Translations under genes and position numbers: made by a program | DNA from: Acidimicrobiales bacterium | Lineage (GTDB): Bacteria > Actinomycetota > Acidimicrobiia > Acidimicrobiales > Aldehydirespiratoraceae | Length of the DNA stretch: 64,000 nt | Direction: 5' to 3' | NCBI GenBank assembly: GCA_041394245.1 | Contig: JAWKIR010000003.1 | Location: 784,562-848,561 of the forward strand | Shown: piece after piece, positions 57,313-64,000 of the stretch | Numbering within the stretch: position 1 is the stretch's first letter | How the letters are laid out: each line of letters begins with the position of its first letter | Notes under the pieces: model-generated | What the model saw: only the letters and a program-made list of their open reading frames with translations | The model's database searches: none | What the model was told of the DNA's origin: nothing

Positions 57313-58092
57313 ATGACGGAATTCAGCGAACGATTCGGACCCTGGGCTGTGGTGACGGGCGCAGCGATGGGGGTGGGTCTCGCCTTTGTCGAGGAGATCC
57401 ACGGGCGCGGTGTCGGTGTGGTGATGGTCGACCGCGACCCGACGGTGCACGACGTCGCCGCCGAGCTGTCCGGCGAGACACGGGCGGTGGTGGCCGACGT
57501 GACCGATCCTGCGTGGCTCGACACCCTCACGAGCGAGGTCGGCGATCTCGAGATCGGTCTCGCCGTCGCCAACGCCGGCATCAGCTTCGTCGGCAACTTC
57601 CTCGACATGTCGGCGGCCCAGCGTCAGGCCCACCTCGACGTCAACTGCAAGGGCGTCGTCGATCTCGCTGCATGGGCACTCCCTGCGATGGTGGCCCGAG
57701 GGCGGGGTGGGTTCGTCGCGACGAGTTCGGGCTCTGCGCTCGCAGGCACCGCGGGCGTCGGTCTCTACAGCGCCACGAAGGCGTTCGTCGTCAACCTGAT
57801 CGAGGCCGTCGGCTGGGAGATCCGTGAGAGCGGGGTCGTGACCCAGGCCGTCGTCGCCCCGAGCATGGACACGCCGGCGTTCCGGGCGAACGGGGCCGAC
57901 CATTCGCGCATGATGGCCCCACCGGTCGATCCGCGGACGGTGGTGTCGCGGGCGCTCGACGATCTGCCCGAGGGCGGTCGCTGGCTGGCCGACGAAGGAC
58001 TCGAGTTCGCGGCCACCGTGCCGCGGGCAGATCGCGTCGACATGATGTCGGCGGCGACCACTGCGATGTATCCGCAGGTGTTCGAGTCGTAG
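57313..58092 (+). CDS. Short-chain dehydrogenase/reductase
   Basis: 259 residues. NAD(P) motif VVTGAAMGVGLAFVEEIHGR, the NAG motif in ANAGISFVGNFLD, a TSSGSA serine region and catalytic YSATKAFVVNLIE. Weak matches to substrate-specific SDR subfamilies prevent a narrower assignment. It is divergent from nhaA. The 178 bases downstream, before the subtilisin-like gene's end, hold no gene. Confidence 0.86.
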   Translation: MTEFSERFGPWAVVTGAAMGVGLAFVEEIHGRGVGVVMVDRDPTVHDVAAELSGETRAVVADVTDPAWLDTLTSEVGDLEIGLAVANAGISFVGNFLDMSAAQRQAHLDVNCKGVVDLAAWALPAMVARGRGGFVATSSGSALAGTAGVGLYSATKAFVVNLIEAVGWEIRESGVVTQAVVAPSMDTPAFRANGADHSRMMAPPVDPRTVVSRALDDLPEGGRWLADEGLEFAATVPRADRVDMMSAATTAMYPQVFES

Positions 58093-58270
58093 CGGGTCAG
58101 GTCCGGGTACGCAATGATGCTCGCCCCTTGACCGCTGCATTGGGGGGTCGGACCCCCGTCGCAGTTCGAGGCTGCCTCGGGCGGCCGAGACGAAGGGCGA
58201 GAGCCGAGGTTCACCCGGTCTCGTCGCCTGATCCTCTCTGAATGGTCAACGAGCGCAGACCGCGTCGCGC

Positions 58271-59937
58271 TCAGCCGGCGGAGAGGCGGTAGAGGAAGGT
58301 GGCGAGTTGGGCGCGGGTGACGGGGGCGTCGGGGGCGTAGGTGGTGGGGGTGGTGCCGGTGGTGATGTCGTTGGCGACGAGCCATGCGACGGGTTGGGCG
58401 TAGTAGCTGGTGGGGTTGACGTCGGTGAAGGTGGCGGCGGCGGTGTCGGCGGCGGTGTGGGTCTGGTCGTTGTGGCTGTCGTTGGTCGAGAGGCGGTAGA
58501 GGAAGGTGGCGAGTTGGGCGCGGGTGACGGGGGCGTCGGGGGCGTAGGTGGTGGGGGTGGTGCCGGTGGTGATGTCGTTGGCGACGAGCCATGCGACGGG
58601 TTGGGCGTAGTAGCTGGTGGGGTTGACGTCGGTGAAGGTGGCGGCGGCGGTGGCGGCGGCGGTGTGGGTCTGGTCGTTGTGGCTGTCGTTGGTCGAGAGG
58701 CGGTAGAGGAAGGTGGCGAGTTGGGCGCGGTGACGGGGGCGTCGGGGGCGTAGGTGGTGGGGGTGGTGCCGGTGGTGATGTCGTTGGCGACGAGCCATGC
58801 GACGGGTTGGGCGTAGTAGCTGGTGGGGTTGACGTCGGTGAATCGTCGGCCGAACAGTTCGCCGGGTGCGACCCAGCCGGTCTCGACCCAGGTGAGCGGC
58901 GCAGCGACCGATTCCAGCAGTTGCTCGGCGGTGGTCGGGTCGGTCGGGCCCTGCGCGGCGATCAGCAGACCGACCACGCCGCTGATCCACGGCGACGAGA
59001 AGCTGGTGCCGCAACCGAGGGTGTCGGGCCCGTGCACGTCGTGGATGCAGCCCGGAGCGGCGACGTCGACCCAGCTGCCGTAGCTGGACCACTGGTAGCG
59101 CCCGAAGAGGTCGTCGTGGGCGCCGACCGAGATCACGCCGTCGAGGGCTGCGGGGTAGAAGGGCGCGTCATCGCCGTAGTTGCCCGCGGAAGCGACGACG
59201 ATCACGTCCTGGGCGAGGGCGTAGGCCACCGCTTCGCTCACCACCGAGGGCGTCGCGCGTCCCCCGAACGACAGGTTGATGATGTCGGCGCCGTGATCAA
59301 CGGCCCAGACGATCCCTTCGGCAGCGGCCGACCAGGCCACACCACCGTTGGCGTCGGCCACCTGGACCGGCAGGACGAGGCACGCAGGGCAGACCCCGGC
59401 GGCCTCGCTGCCGTTGTGGGCGGCGGCAGCGACCTTCGCAACCGCGGTTCCATGCCCGAAGCTGTCGTCGGTCGGGTCCCCGTCGATCATGCTGACGCCG
59501 GGAAGGAGGCGATCGCCGAACTCGGGTCCTGGCGTCACCCCGCTGTCGAGCACGGCGATGACCACGTCGGACGAGCCGAGTGTCGTGTCCCACGCGGTTT
59601 CGAGGCTGGCCCGCTGGGCGGGTGCGCCGTGGGCGAACCCGGGATCGGCGGGTCGGACGGTCAGTCGGGCGGTGCCGTTCCACTCGACCCGCTCGCCGTC
59701 CTCGACCGTGTCGAGCAGGTCCAGCAGGCCGTCGAGGTCGGTCTCGACGACATCGAAGCTGGGGGCCTGGCCCTCCCCGACCGGCTCGGAGACGATCACT
59801 TCCACGGTGGGTGCCGAGTGCGCGTCGGCGGCGGGTCCGGCTTCCTCGGCGGCTGCCGGTGCCGCGAGCGTGAGGCTGATCAGCGCGGCCGCAACAGCCA
59901 CTCCGATCCCTTCTCGTCGCTCGAATCTCCCGGCCAT
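58271..59937 (-). pseudogene. Subtilisin-like (S8) secreted protease with SLH-like repeats, frameshifted
   Basis: Signal peptide about 1-30 (ALISLTLAAPAAAEE). The catalytic triad is Asp131 (VIAVLDSGVTPG), His162 (SFGHGTAVAKVAA) and Ser312 (GCGTSFSSPWISG), with oxyanion Asn253 (SAGN). Three SLH-like repeats (for example FTDVNPTSYYAQPVAWLVAN) follow. In the first repeat one G is missing near 58729 compared with the other two copies. The unshifted frame runs into a Pro/Thr-rich artefact ending at 58246; the restored frame gives a 555-residue protein ending at 58271 (LATFLYRLSAG). The missing base may be a true mutation, slippage or a sequencing error. Type is given as pseudogene for that reason only. 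Confidence 0.75.
58281..58840. repeat. Near-identical 207-bp repeats in the subtilisin-like gene
   Basis: Two full units begin at 58281 and 58488, and a third partial unit begins at 58695. The 207-base period encodes 69-residue SLH-like units. The copies are almost identical in DNA, implying recent duplication or gene conversion. The third copy lacks one G near 58729. Confidence 0.92.
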
Positions 59938-60083
59938 GCGCCGGGCAACGGCGGTGCTTCGCGCGCTCTTGACGCCGACGAATCGTCCGCCTCAGCGGGT
60001 GGTGACGAACCTCATCGGGCCTGTGACCTTCGGGCCATCGTGGGCGATGATCTTGTCGTGAGCCGATCAGCCCGAGACCGTTC

Positions 60084-61505
60084 TCAGCTGGAGCGGTCGC
60101 CGATGTCGAGGCGGGTGTAGGCCACCGCTTCGTCGAGCTTCACCGGCCGGGAGTAGAGGTATCCCTGCTCGTGCGAGCAGCCGGCCTCACGGGCGATGCG
60201 CGCCTGTTCGGGTGTCTCGACCCCCTCGGCGATCACGTCGAGACCGAGCGACCGTCCGAGTGCGGCCAGCGTCGCGAACACCCGCGCCGCGCCGCTGTCG
60301 TCGTCGCCCCCGAGACGGCTGATGAGGGACCGGTCGAGCTTGATGGCGTCGACGGGCAACGCCGCGATCTGTGCGAGCGACGAGTAGCCGGTGCCCACGT
60401 CGTCGAGTGCGATGCGCACGCCGAGGTGTCGGAGCGCCAGGAGCTGTTGTTCGACCTCTTCGGGACGGGCCAGCGTGGACTCGGTGATCTCGAGCTGCAG
60501 CGACGAGGGGGCGACGTCGGTGCTCGCCAGGACTGCCTCGACGAGCTCGGGGAAACCGGGCTTGCGCATCTGGTGCGGCGACACGTTGACGGACAGGAAC
60601 AGGTCGTCTCGTTCGGCGGCGATGTGCTGGAGGTCCTCACACGCCTTTTGGAGCACCCACGCGCCGATCTCGACGATCGCGCCGGTGTCCTCCGCGATCG
60701 GGATGAAGTCGACCGGCGACACGGGTCCGAATGTCCGGCTGTCCCACCGCAGGAGCGCCTCGACCCCGGCGAGGGCGCCGTCGTCGGTTCGATGGATGGG
60801 CTGATAGGCCAGATAGAGCTCGCCGTCGGCGACGGCCGTCTTCAGCTGCTGCGCCTGATGAAAGCTCTTCTCGGTGTCGCGGCGGAGCGAGTCGGTGTAG
60901 AGCACGGCGTGGTGGGCGCCGTCGCTGCGGGCCTTCATGAGGGCGGTCTGGGCGTCGTCGATCAGCCGCTCGCCGTCGACGCGCCGGCCGACGGCGATGC
61001 CGGCGTGGGCGTCGACCGCGACGGTGGCGTTGTCGATCTCGAACGGTTCGCGGATGGCGTCGAGCAGACGGCTGGCGGCGCGGCGGGCGCCGTAGGCCGT
61101 CACCGGTGCCTCGAGGGCGACGATGAAGCGGGCCCCGCTGGTTCGTGCGAGGACCTCCCCGTTCCTGACCTTCGATTGCATCCGGGTGGCGACGGTCGTC
61201 AGGACGAGATCGCCTGCACCTCGACCGAGTGTCGCGTTCAGCGCGCCGAACTCGCCGATGTCGAACGCGAGCAGGGCGATGTCGTCGTCGCTGTCGGTCC
61301 GGCGGGCGCGGGCGCGCCGCAAGTGGGTGATGAGGCCCGACCAGCTGGCGACGCCCGTCAGCGGATCGCGGTCGGGGTCGGCTGCGGCAGCGTTCCGTTC
61401 TTCGAGGCCGGCGACGGTCCGACGCAGCGTCCGGATGGTCCCGGCGCCGATCGCGATCACGACGACGGCCACGAACGCGACGACGGAGACGACGAGTGTC
61501 ATCAC
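60084..61505 (-). CDS. Membrane GGDEF-EAL protein, GGDEF site degenerate
   Basis: 473 residues from ATG 61505. One N-terminal helix (VVSVVAFVAVVVIAIGAG) is followed by a GGDEF domain (about 45-205) whose active site reads SGARF instead of GGDEF. A complete EAL domain follows (about 215-465), with VEALLRW, NVSPHQMRKPGF, ELEITEST-like LQLEITESTLARP, DDVGTGYSSLAQIAALPVDA and KLDRSLI. It probably hydrolyses c-di-GMP, and the degenerate GGDEF may be a GTP sensor. The type IV pilus genes lie just upstream, so control of pili by c-di-GMP is plausible. Confidence 0.9.
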   Translation of the reverse strand: MMTLVVSVVAFVAVVVIAIGAGTIRTLRRTVAGLEERNAAAADPDRDPLTGVASWSGLITHLRRARARRTDSDDDIALLAFDIGEFGALNATLGRGAGDLVLTTVATRMQSKVRNGEVLARTSGARFIVALEAPVTAYGARRAASRLLDAIREPFEIDNATVAVDAHAGIAVGRRVDGERLIDDAQTALMKARSDGAHHAVLYTDSLRRDTEKSFHQAQQLKTAVADGELYLAYQPIHRTDDGALAGVEALLRWDSRTFGPVSPVDFIPIAEDTGAIVEIGAWVLQKACEDLQHIAAERDDLFLSVNVSPHQMRKPGFPELVEAVLASTDVAPSSLQLEITESTLARPEEVEQQLLALRHLGVRIALDDVGTGYSSLAQIAALPVDAIKLDRSLISRLGGDDDSGAARVFATLAALGRSLGLDVIAEGVETPEQARIAREAGCSHEQGYLYSRPVKLDEAVAYTRLDIGDRSS

Positions 61506-61624
61506 TGTCGGCTCGATTCGCGGTGTGGCTGCGCGGTGGCGCCGGAACTGCCGGTCATGGTCGCCAGCATCGGCACGGCGTCTCGCAGTATGACGGGACG
61601 GATCCAGTTCGGCCGGCTGTTGCC

Positions 61625-61660
61625 GAAAACCGCAACACGAGCCCCGAAGGGCCCGTGTTG
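61625..61660 (-). terminator. Terminator with UUCG loop downstream of the pilin gene
   Basis: A stem pairs 61633-61644 with 61649-61660 (one mismatch) around CGAA on the plus strand, TTCG on the minus strand. GCGGTTTTCGG follows. It lies 83 bases after the pilin stop and 120 bases before the GGDEF-EAL start. Confidence 0.7.
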
Positions 61661-61742
61661 ACGTCGAGTCGATCTCTGGTCGATCGCCCGCTCGAATCGA
61701 ATCCGGTCGGGTCGACTCAGTTCTCCCGGCAGGGAGCGGCTC

Positions 61743-62225
61743 CTACCACTCGGAGTCGCCGACGCCGAGTGCCTTGCTGCCGGTGCAGGAGCTGCCCGAC
61801 GCATGGCCGTAGAGCGTGCTGCCGTCGGCCCGCAGGCGGATGTAGAAGCATTCGCCCGAGTCGGAGAGCGTCGCCGCACCCCACTCCGAGCCGTCCCGGG
61901 TGGAGGCGATGCTGATCTCGTCCTGGTCGCGAGATGCCGAGTTGCTGTTTCGCCAGGTGAATCCCGGCTCGGCGGCACGCATGTTGGCGACGTTGGCGTC
62001 GCGGTACGTCCCGTTGTCGGTGTAGACGACGGCAGCCGTCGTCTGCGCGCTGCGCAGGGTCGAGCGAGCGGCCTGATCCTGGGCCCGTTCACGAGCGCCG
62101 AGGTAGGTCGGCACGCCGATGGCGAGCAGGATGCCGATGACGAGCACGACGACCATGACCTCGATGAGAGTGAAGCCTCGGTCGCCGGTGGCCCGTGCGC
62201 CGGTGTGAGTGCGGTGTCGATTCAT
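61743..62225 (-). CDS. Type IV pilin-like protein
   Basis: 160 residues from ATG 62225. The prepilin cleavage site lies in GDRGFTLIEVMVVVLVIGIL (G-F-T-L-I-E after a 17-residue basic leader), with the hydrophobic assembly helix continuing to residue 41. A cysteine pair near the C-terminus (GECFYIRLRADGSTLYGHA and SSCTGSK) may form the D-loop disulfide. It is the major or a minor pilin secreted and assembled by the PilT/PilC machinery encoded just upstream. A structured 161-base gap precedes it. Confidence 0.92.
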   Translation of the reverse strand: MNRHRTHTGARATGDRGFTLIEVMVVVLVIGILLAIGVPTYLGARERAQDQAARSTLRSAQTTAAVVYTDNGTYRDANVANMRAAEPGFTWRNSNSASRDQDEISIASTRDGSEWGAATLSDSGECFYIRLRADGSTLYGHASGSSCTGSKALGVGDSEW

Positions 62226-62367
62226 GGCTGGTCTTTCGTGGTGGGGCCGGGCTGGTGCCCGGTCGTCGGGAATCGGCCGCAGCATCGGCAGGCCGGATCG
62301 GCGGATCAGTGCGAACGTCCGACAGGGGCGAAACGGGCCGGGGGGAGTGGCCGAAGGTCACCGCCCG

Positions 62368-62387
62368 GCTGGGCCCTACGGCCCAGC
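62368..62387 (-). other. 8-bp hairpin at the pilC-pilin junction
   Basis: GCTGGGCC-CTAC-GGCCCAGC pairs 62368-62375 with 62380-62387. It overlaps the last base of the pilC stop. There is no T-run on the minus strand, so it may stabilise the pilC transcript end or form part of the pilin leader rather than act as a terminator. Confidence 0.5.
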
Positions 62388-63607
62388 TACTGCACGAGGT
62401 CGACGAGTCGGAACATCGGCAGGTAGAGCGACAAGACGATGCCGCCGACGACCACACCGAGGAAGGCGATGAGCAGCGGCTCGGCGACCGCGGACAACGA
62501 CTCGGCTGCGGTGTCGACCTCGGACTCGTAGACGTCGCCGACGAGGGAGAGCATCTCGGTCAGGTCGCCCGACTCCTCGCCGACCGCGACCACCTGGGAG
62601 AACAGCGGTGGGATGACGGCGTGCTTTCCCAACTCCGACGAGAGGGTCCGGCCGTTGCGGATGGCGTCGCCGGCGTCGTTGAACACCGTCCGGATCACGG
62701 CGTTGCCGCTGACCCTCCCGGCGATGTCGAGTGCTTCGAGCAGGGGCACCCCTGCAGCGGTCAGGACGGCAAGCGATCGGGAGGCCCGAGCGAGCGCGGT
62801 GCGGCGGATGAGATCGCCCACGATCGGGAGCCGCAGGATGAACCGGGCCGTGGCGAGCTCGCCGGCAGGCGTGGTTCTCCACCTCCGCAACGCGGCACGG
62901 GCGAGGAAGGAAGCGGCGATCAGCGGGATGATGTTGCTGCTGAGGAACCCGCTCACGGCGAGGACGACGACCGTCGGCAGCGGGAGCTCCCCGCCCAGGT
63001 CGGCGTAGACGGACCTGAACACCGGCACGACGAACAACGACATCGCGACGACCACGACACCGACGAGGGCGAGGACCGCGATCGGATAGGCCAGGGCGCT
63101 GCGTACCTTCCGTCGCAGCGCGGCACGGCGTTCGAGCGCGGTGGCCGCCTGCGTCAGGGCGAGGTCGAGTGTGCCCGAGGCCTCGCCGGCGCGGACCAGA
63201 CTCACGAGGATGGTGTCGAAGACCTTCGGGTGGCGTTCGAGCGCCGCGGACAACGCATCGCCGCTCTCGATGTCGGTTCTCACCGCCGCCCAGGCCCGCT
63301 CCAACGTGTCGTCGCTCTGTTCGACGATCACGTTGAGTCCCCGCATCATGGGAACACCGGCCCGCAGCATGGCGGAGAGTTGGCGAATGCTGCCCGCCAG
63401 CTCGGCCGCGTCGACCTTGCCGGCGAATCGTTCGATCTGGAAGTCCCGGGAGAAGATGCTGGTGCTCGGCTCGCGCAGGCTGACGGGGCGGTAGCCGAGG
63501 TCGCGCACGCGGCTGACCGCGTCGCCCTCGCTGCCCGCCCGGATCTCACCGGTCACGGTGTTGCCGTCGCCGTCCATCGCGGCATAGGTCCACAGGGTGG
63601 AGGTCAT
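62387..63607 (-). CDS. pilC: Type IV pilus inner-membrane platform protein PilC/GspF
   Basis: 406 residues. Two T2SSF domains, the first about 75-200 (LAGSIRQLSAMLRAGVPMMR) and the second about 270-395 (RTALARASRSLAVLTAAGVP). Three long helices include VLALVGVVVVAMSLFVVPVF (about 180). It organises pilin assembly in the membrane and contacts PilB/PilT. It overlaps the pilT stop by four bases (ATGA), so the order is pilT, pilC, pilin. Confidence 0.93.
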   Translation of the reverse strand: MTSTLWTYAAMDGDGNTVTGEIRAGSEGDAVSRVRDLGYRPVSLREPSTSIFSRDFQIERFAGKVDAAELAGSIRQLSAMLRAGVPMMRGLNVIVEQSDDTLERAWAAVRTDIESGDALSAALERHPKVFDTILVSLVRAGEASGTLDLALTQAATALERRAALRRKVRSALAYPIAVLALVGVVVVAMSLFVVPVFRSVYADLGGELPLPTVVVLAVSGFLSSNIIPLIAASFLARAALRRWRTTPAGELATARFILRLPIVGDLIRRTALARASRSLAVLTAAGVPLLEALDIAGRVSGNAVIRTVFNDAGDAIRNGRTLSSELGKHAVIPPLFSQVVAVGEESGDLTEMLSLVGDVYESEVDTAAESLSAVAEPLLIAFLGVVVGGIVLSLYLPMFRLVDLVQ

Positions 63608-64000
63608 CGGATCAGCTCCTGGATACCGGTCGGGTCCACGCAGCGAGCCAGTGCCGTTTCGCGGGTCACGAGACCGCGTCGCAGCAGCGTCGCAAGGCTT
63701 CGATCCATCGACTGCATCCCGTGGGCCGCGCCGGTGTCGATCGCGGCGCCGATCTGGTGGACCTTGCCTTCGCGGATCAGGCTCGACACGCCGGTCGACG
63801 CGGTCAGCACCTCGGTGGCGAGGACTCGACCACCCGTCGCGGCGGGAACCAGTTGCTGGCTGACGACACCGATCAGTGCATCGGCCAGTTGGGCTCGCAC
63901 GAAGTTCTGACTGCCCTCGCCGAACGATTCGACGATTCGCGACACGGCGCCCTGAGCGGTTCTGCTGTGCAGGGTCGCGAGCACGAGATGTCCGGTCTCG
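63604..64000 (-). CDS. pilT: Type IV pilus retraction ATPase PilT, C-terminal part (partial)
   Basis: The last 131 codons; the gene continues past the right edge. The segment LVLATLHSRTAQGAVSRIVE matches the PilT Walker-B/His-box region, followed by ADALIGVVSQQLVPAATGGR and the C-terminal AHGMQSMDRSLATLLRRGLV. PilT hydrolyses ATP to depolymerise pili. It overlaps pilC by four bases. A PilB-type identity is less likely because of the VxxQxL-R end motif and short C-terminus. Confidence 0.9.
   Translation of the reverse strand, partial: ETGHLVLATLHSRTAQGAVSRIVESFGEGSQNFVRAQLADALIGVVSQQLVPAATGGRVLATEVLTASTGVSSLIREGKVHQIGAAIDTGAAHGMQSMDRSLATLLRRGLVTRETALARCVDPTGIQELIR

Noticed and set aside
58142..58157. 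GGGGG/CCCCC hairpin after the SDR gene at 57313-58092
   Set aside because: The stem is 5-7 bp with a very short loop and no T-run, so it is not a convincing terminator.
58281..58840. CRISPR-like array from regular repeats
   Set aside because: The 207-bp units are contiguous coding repeats without spacers.
62226..62386. c-di-GMP (GEMM) riboswitch in the pilin leader
   Set aside because: The expected CGCAAAG-type core and the GNRA-receptor elements are not present, although the leader is structured.

Overview
The window is GC-rich, densely packed chromosomal DNA from an actinobacterium, most likely the class Acidimicrobiia (Ilumatobacter-like). Pointers are a mycothiol ligase (mshC) beside cysS, a WhiB-family regulator, actinobacterial families (DUF3152, DUF4031, a DUF3499-like protein), many GTG starts, a tRNA without encoded CCA, and acyl-CoA/thiolase/SDR genes together with type IV pilus genes. 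The class is inferred from gene content; no phylogenetic marker was compared. No prophage, insertion sequence or CRISPR array is visible. Apart from regulatory leaders, no gene-free stretch longer than about 300 bases was found.

Layout. 1-3.4 kb: end of a cytochrome c oxidase cluster (subunits III and IV, CtaG), then serS and a methyltransferase. 3.4-6.5 kb: paired fluoride-channel genes, pdxH, a poly-gamma-glutamate hydrolase-like gene and a CcdA-like membrane protein preceded by a tiny coupled ORF. 6.5-7.6 kb: a WhiB7-like gene whose leader carries an upstream ORF, an intrinsic terminator and an AT-rich promoter element. 7.6-13.5 kb: acyl-ACP thioesterase, MBL hydrolase, orn, dut, an RsbW-like ATPase, aspartate kinase and an SDR. 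13.6-27.4 kb: secreted DUF6351-like lipoprotein, serine hydrolase, limonene-epoxide-hydrolase-like protein, an uncharacterised His-containing membrane protein, threonine dehydratase, N-acyl-D-amino-acid deacylase, GH3 glycosidase, msrA and an SDR. 27.5-41.5 kb: thiolase operon, cyclophilin, 3-hydroxyacyl-CoA dehydrogenase, MFS exporter, HAD/DUF3291/metalloprotease operon, DUF983, PQQ-propeller protein, and an Lrp regulator divergent from an EamA transporter.

41.5-46.9 kb holds the most suggestive operon: sqr, a TusE/DsrC-like carrier, a DsrE-like protein, mshC and cysS on one strand with very short gaps, divergent from a DsbA-like gene. Sulfide oxidation, sulfur relay and mycothiol synthesis may therefore be co-expressed. 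47-50.6 kb is a PspC/LiaF-like envelope-stress module: a PspC-LiaF-like protein, a PspC-fused histidine kinase, a LuxR-type response regulator, and two very small membrane ORFs.

50.5-64 kb: an oxidoreductase, a decayed cupin/TetR locus, a cysteine-rich copper-storage-like protein, tRNA-Arg(CCT), a 1011-residue secreted protein (seven-bladed propeller, four FN3 domains, three SLH-like repeats), NhaA, an SDR, a subtilisin-like protease whose SLH-like repeats contain a one-base frameshift, a degenerate GGDEF-EAL protein, and a type IV pilus operon (pilT, pilC, pilin) running off the right edge. Genes are so tightly packed that at least eight convergent pairs overlap at their 3' ends.
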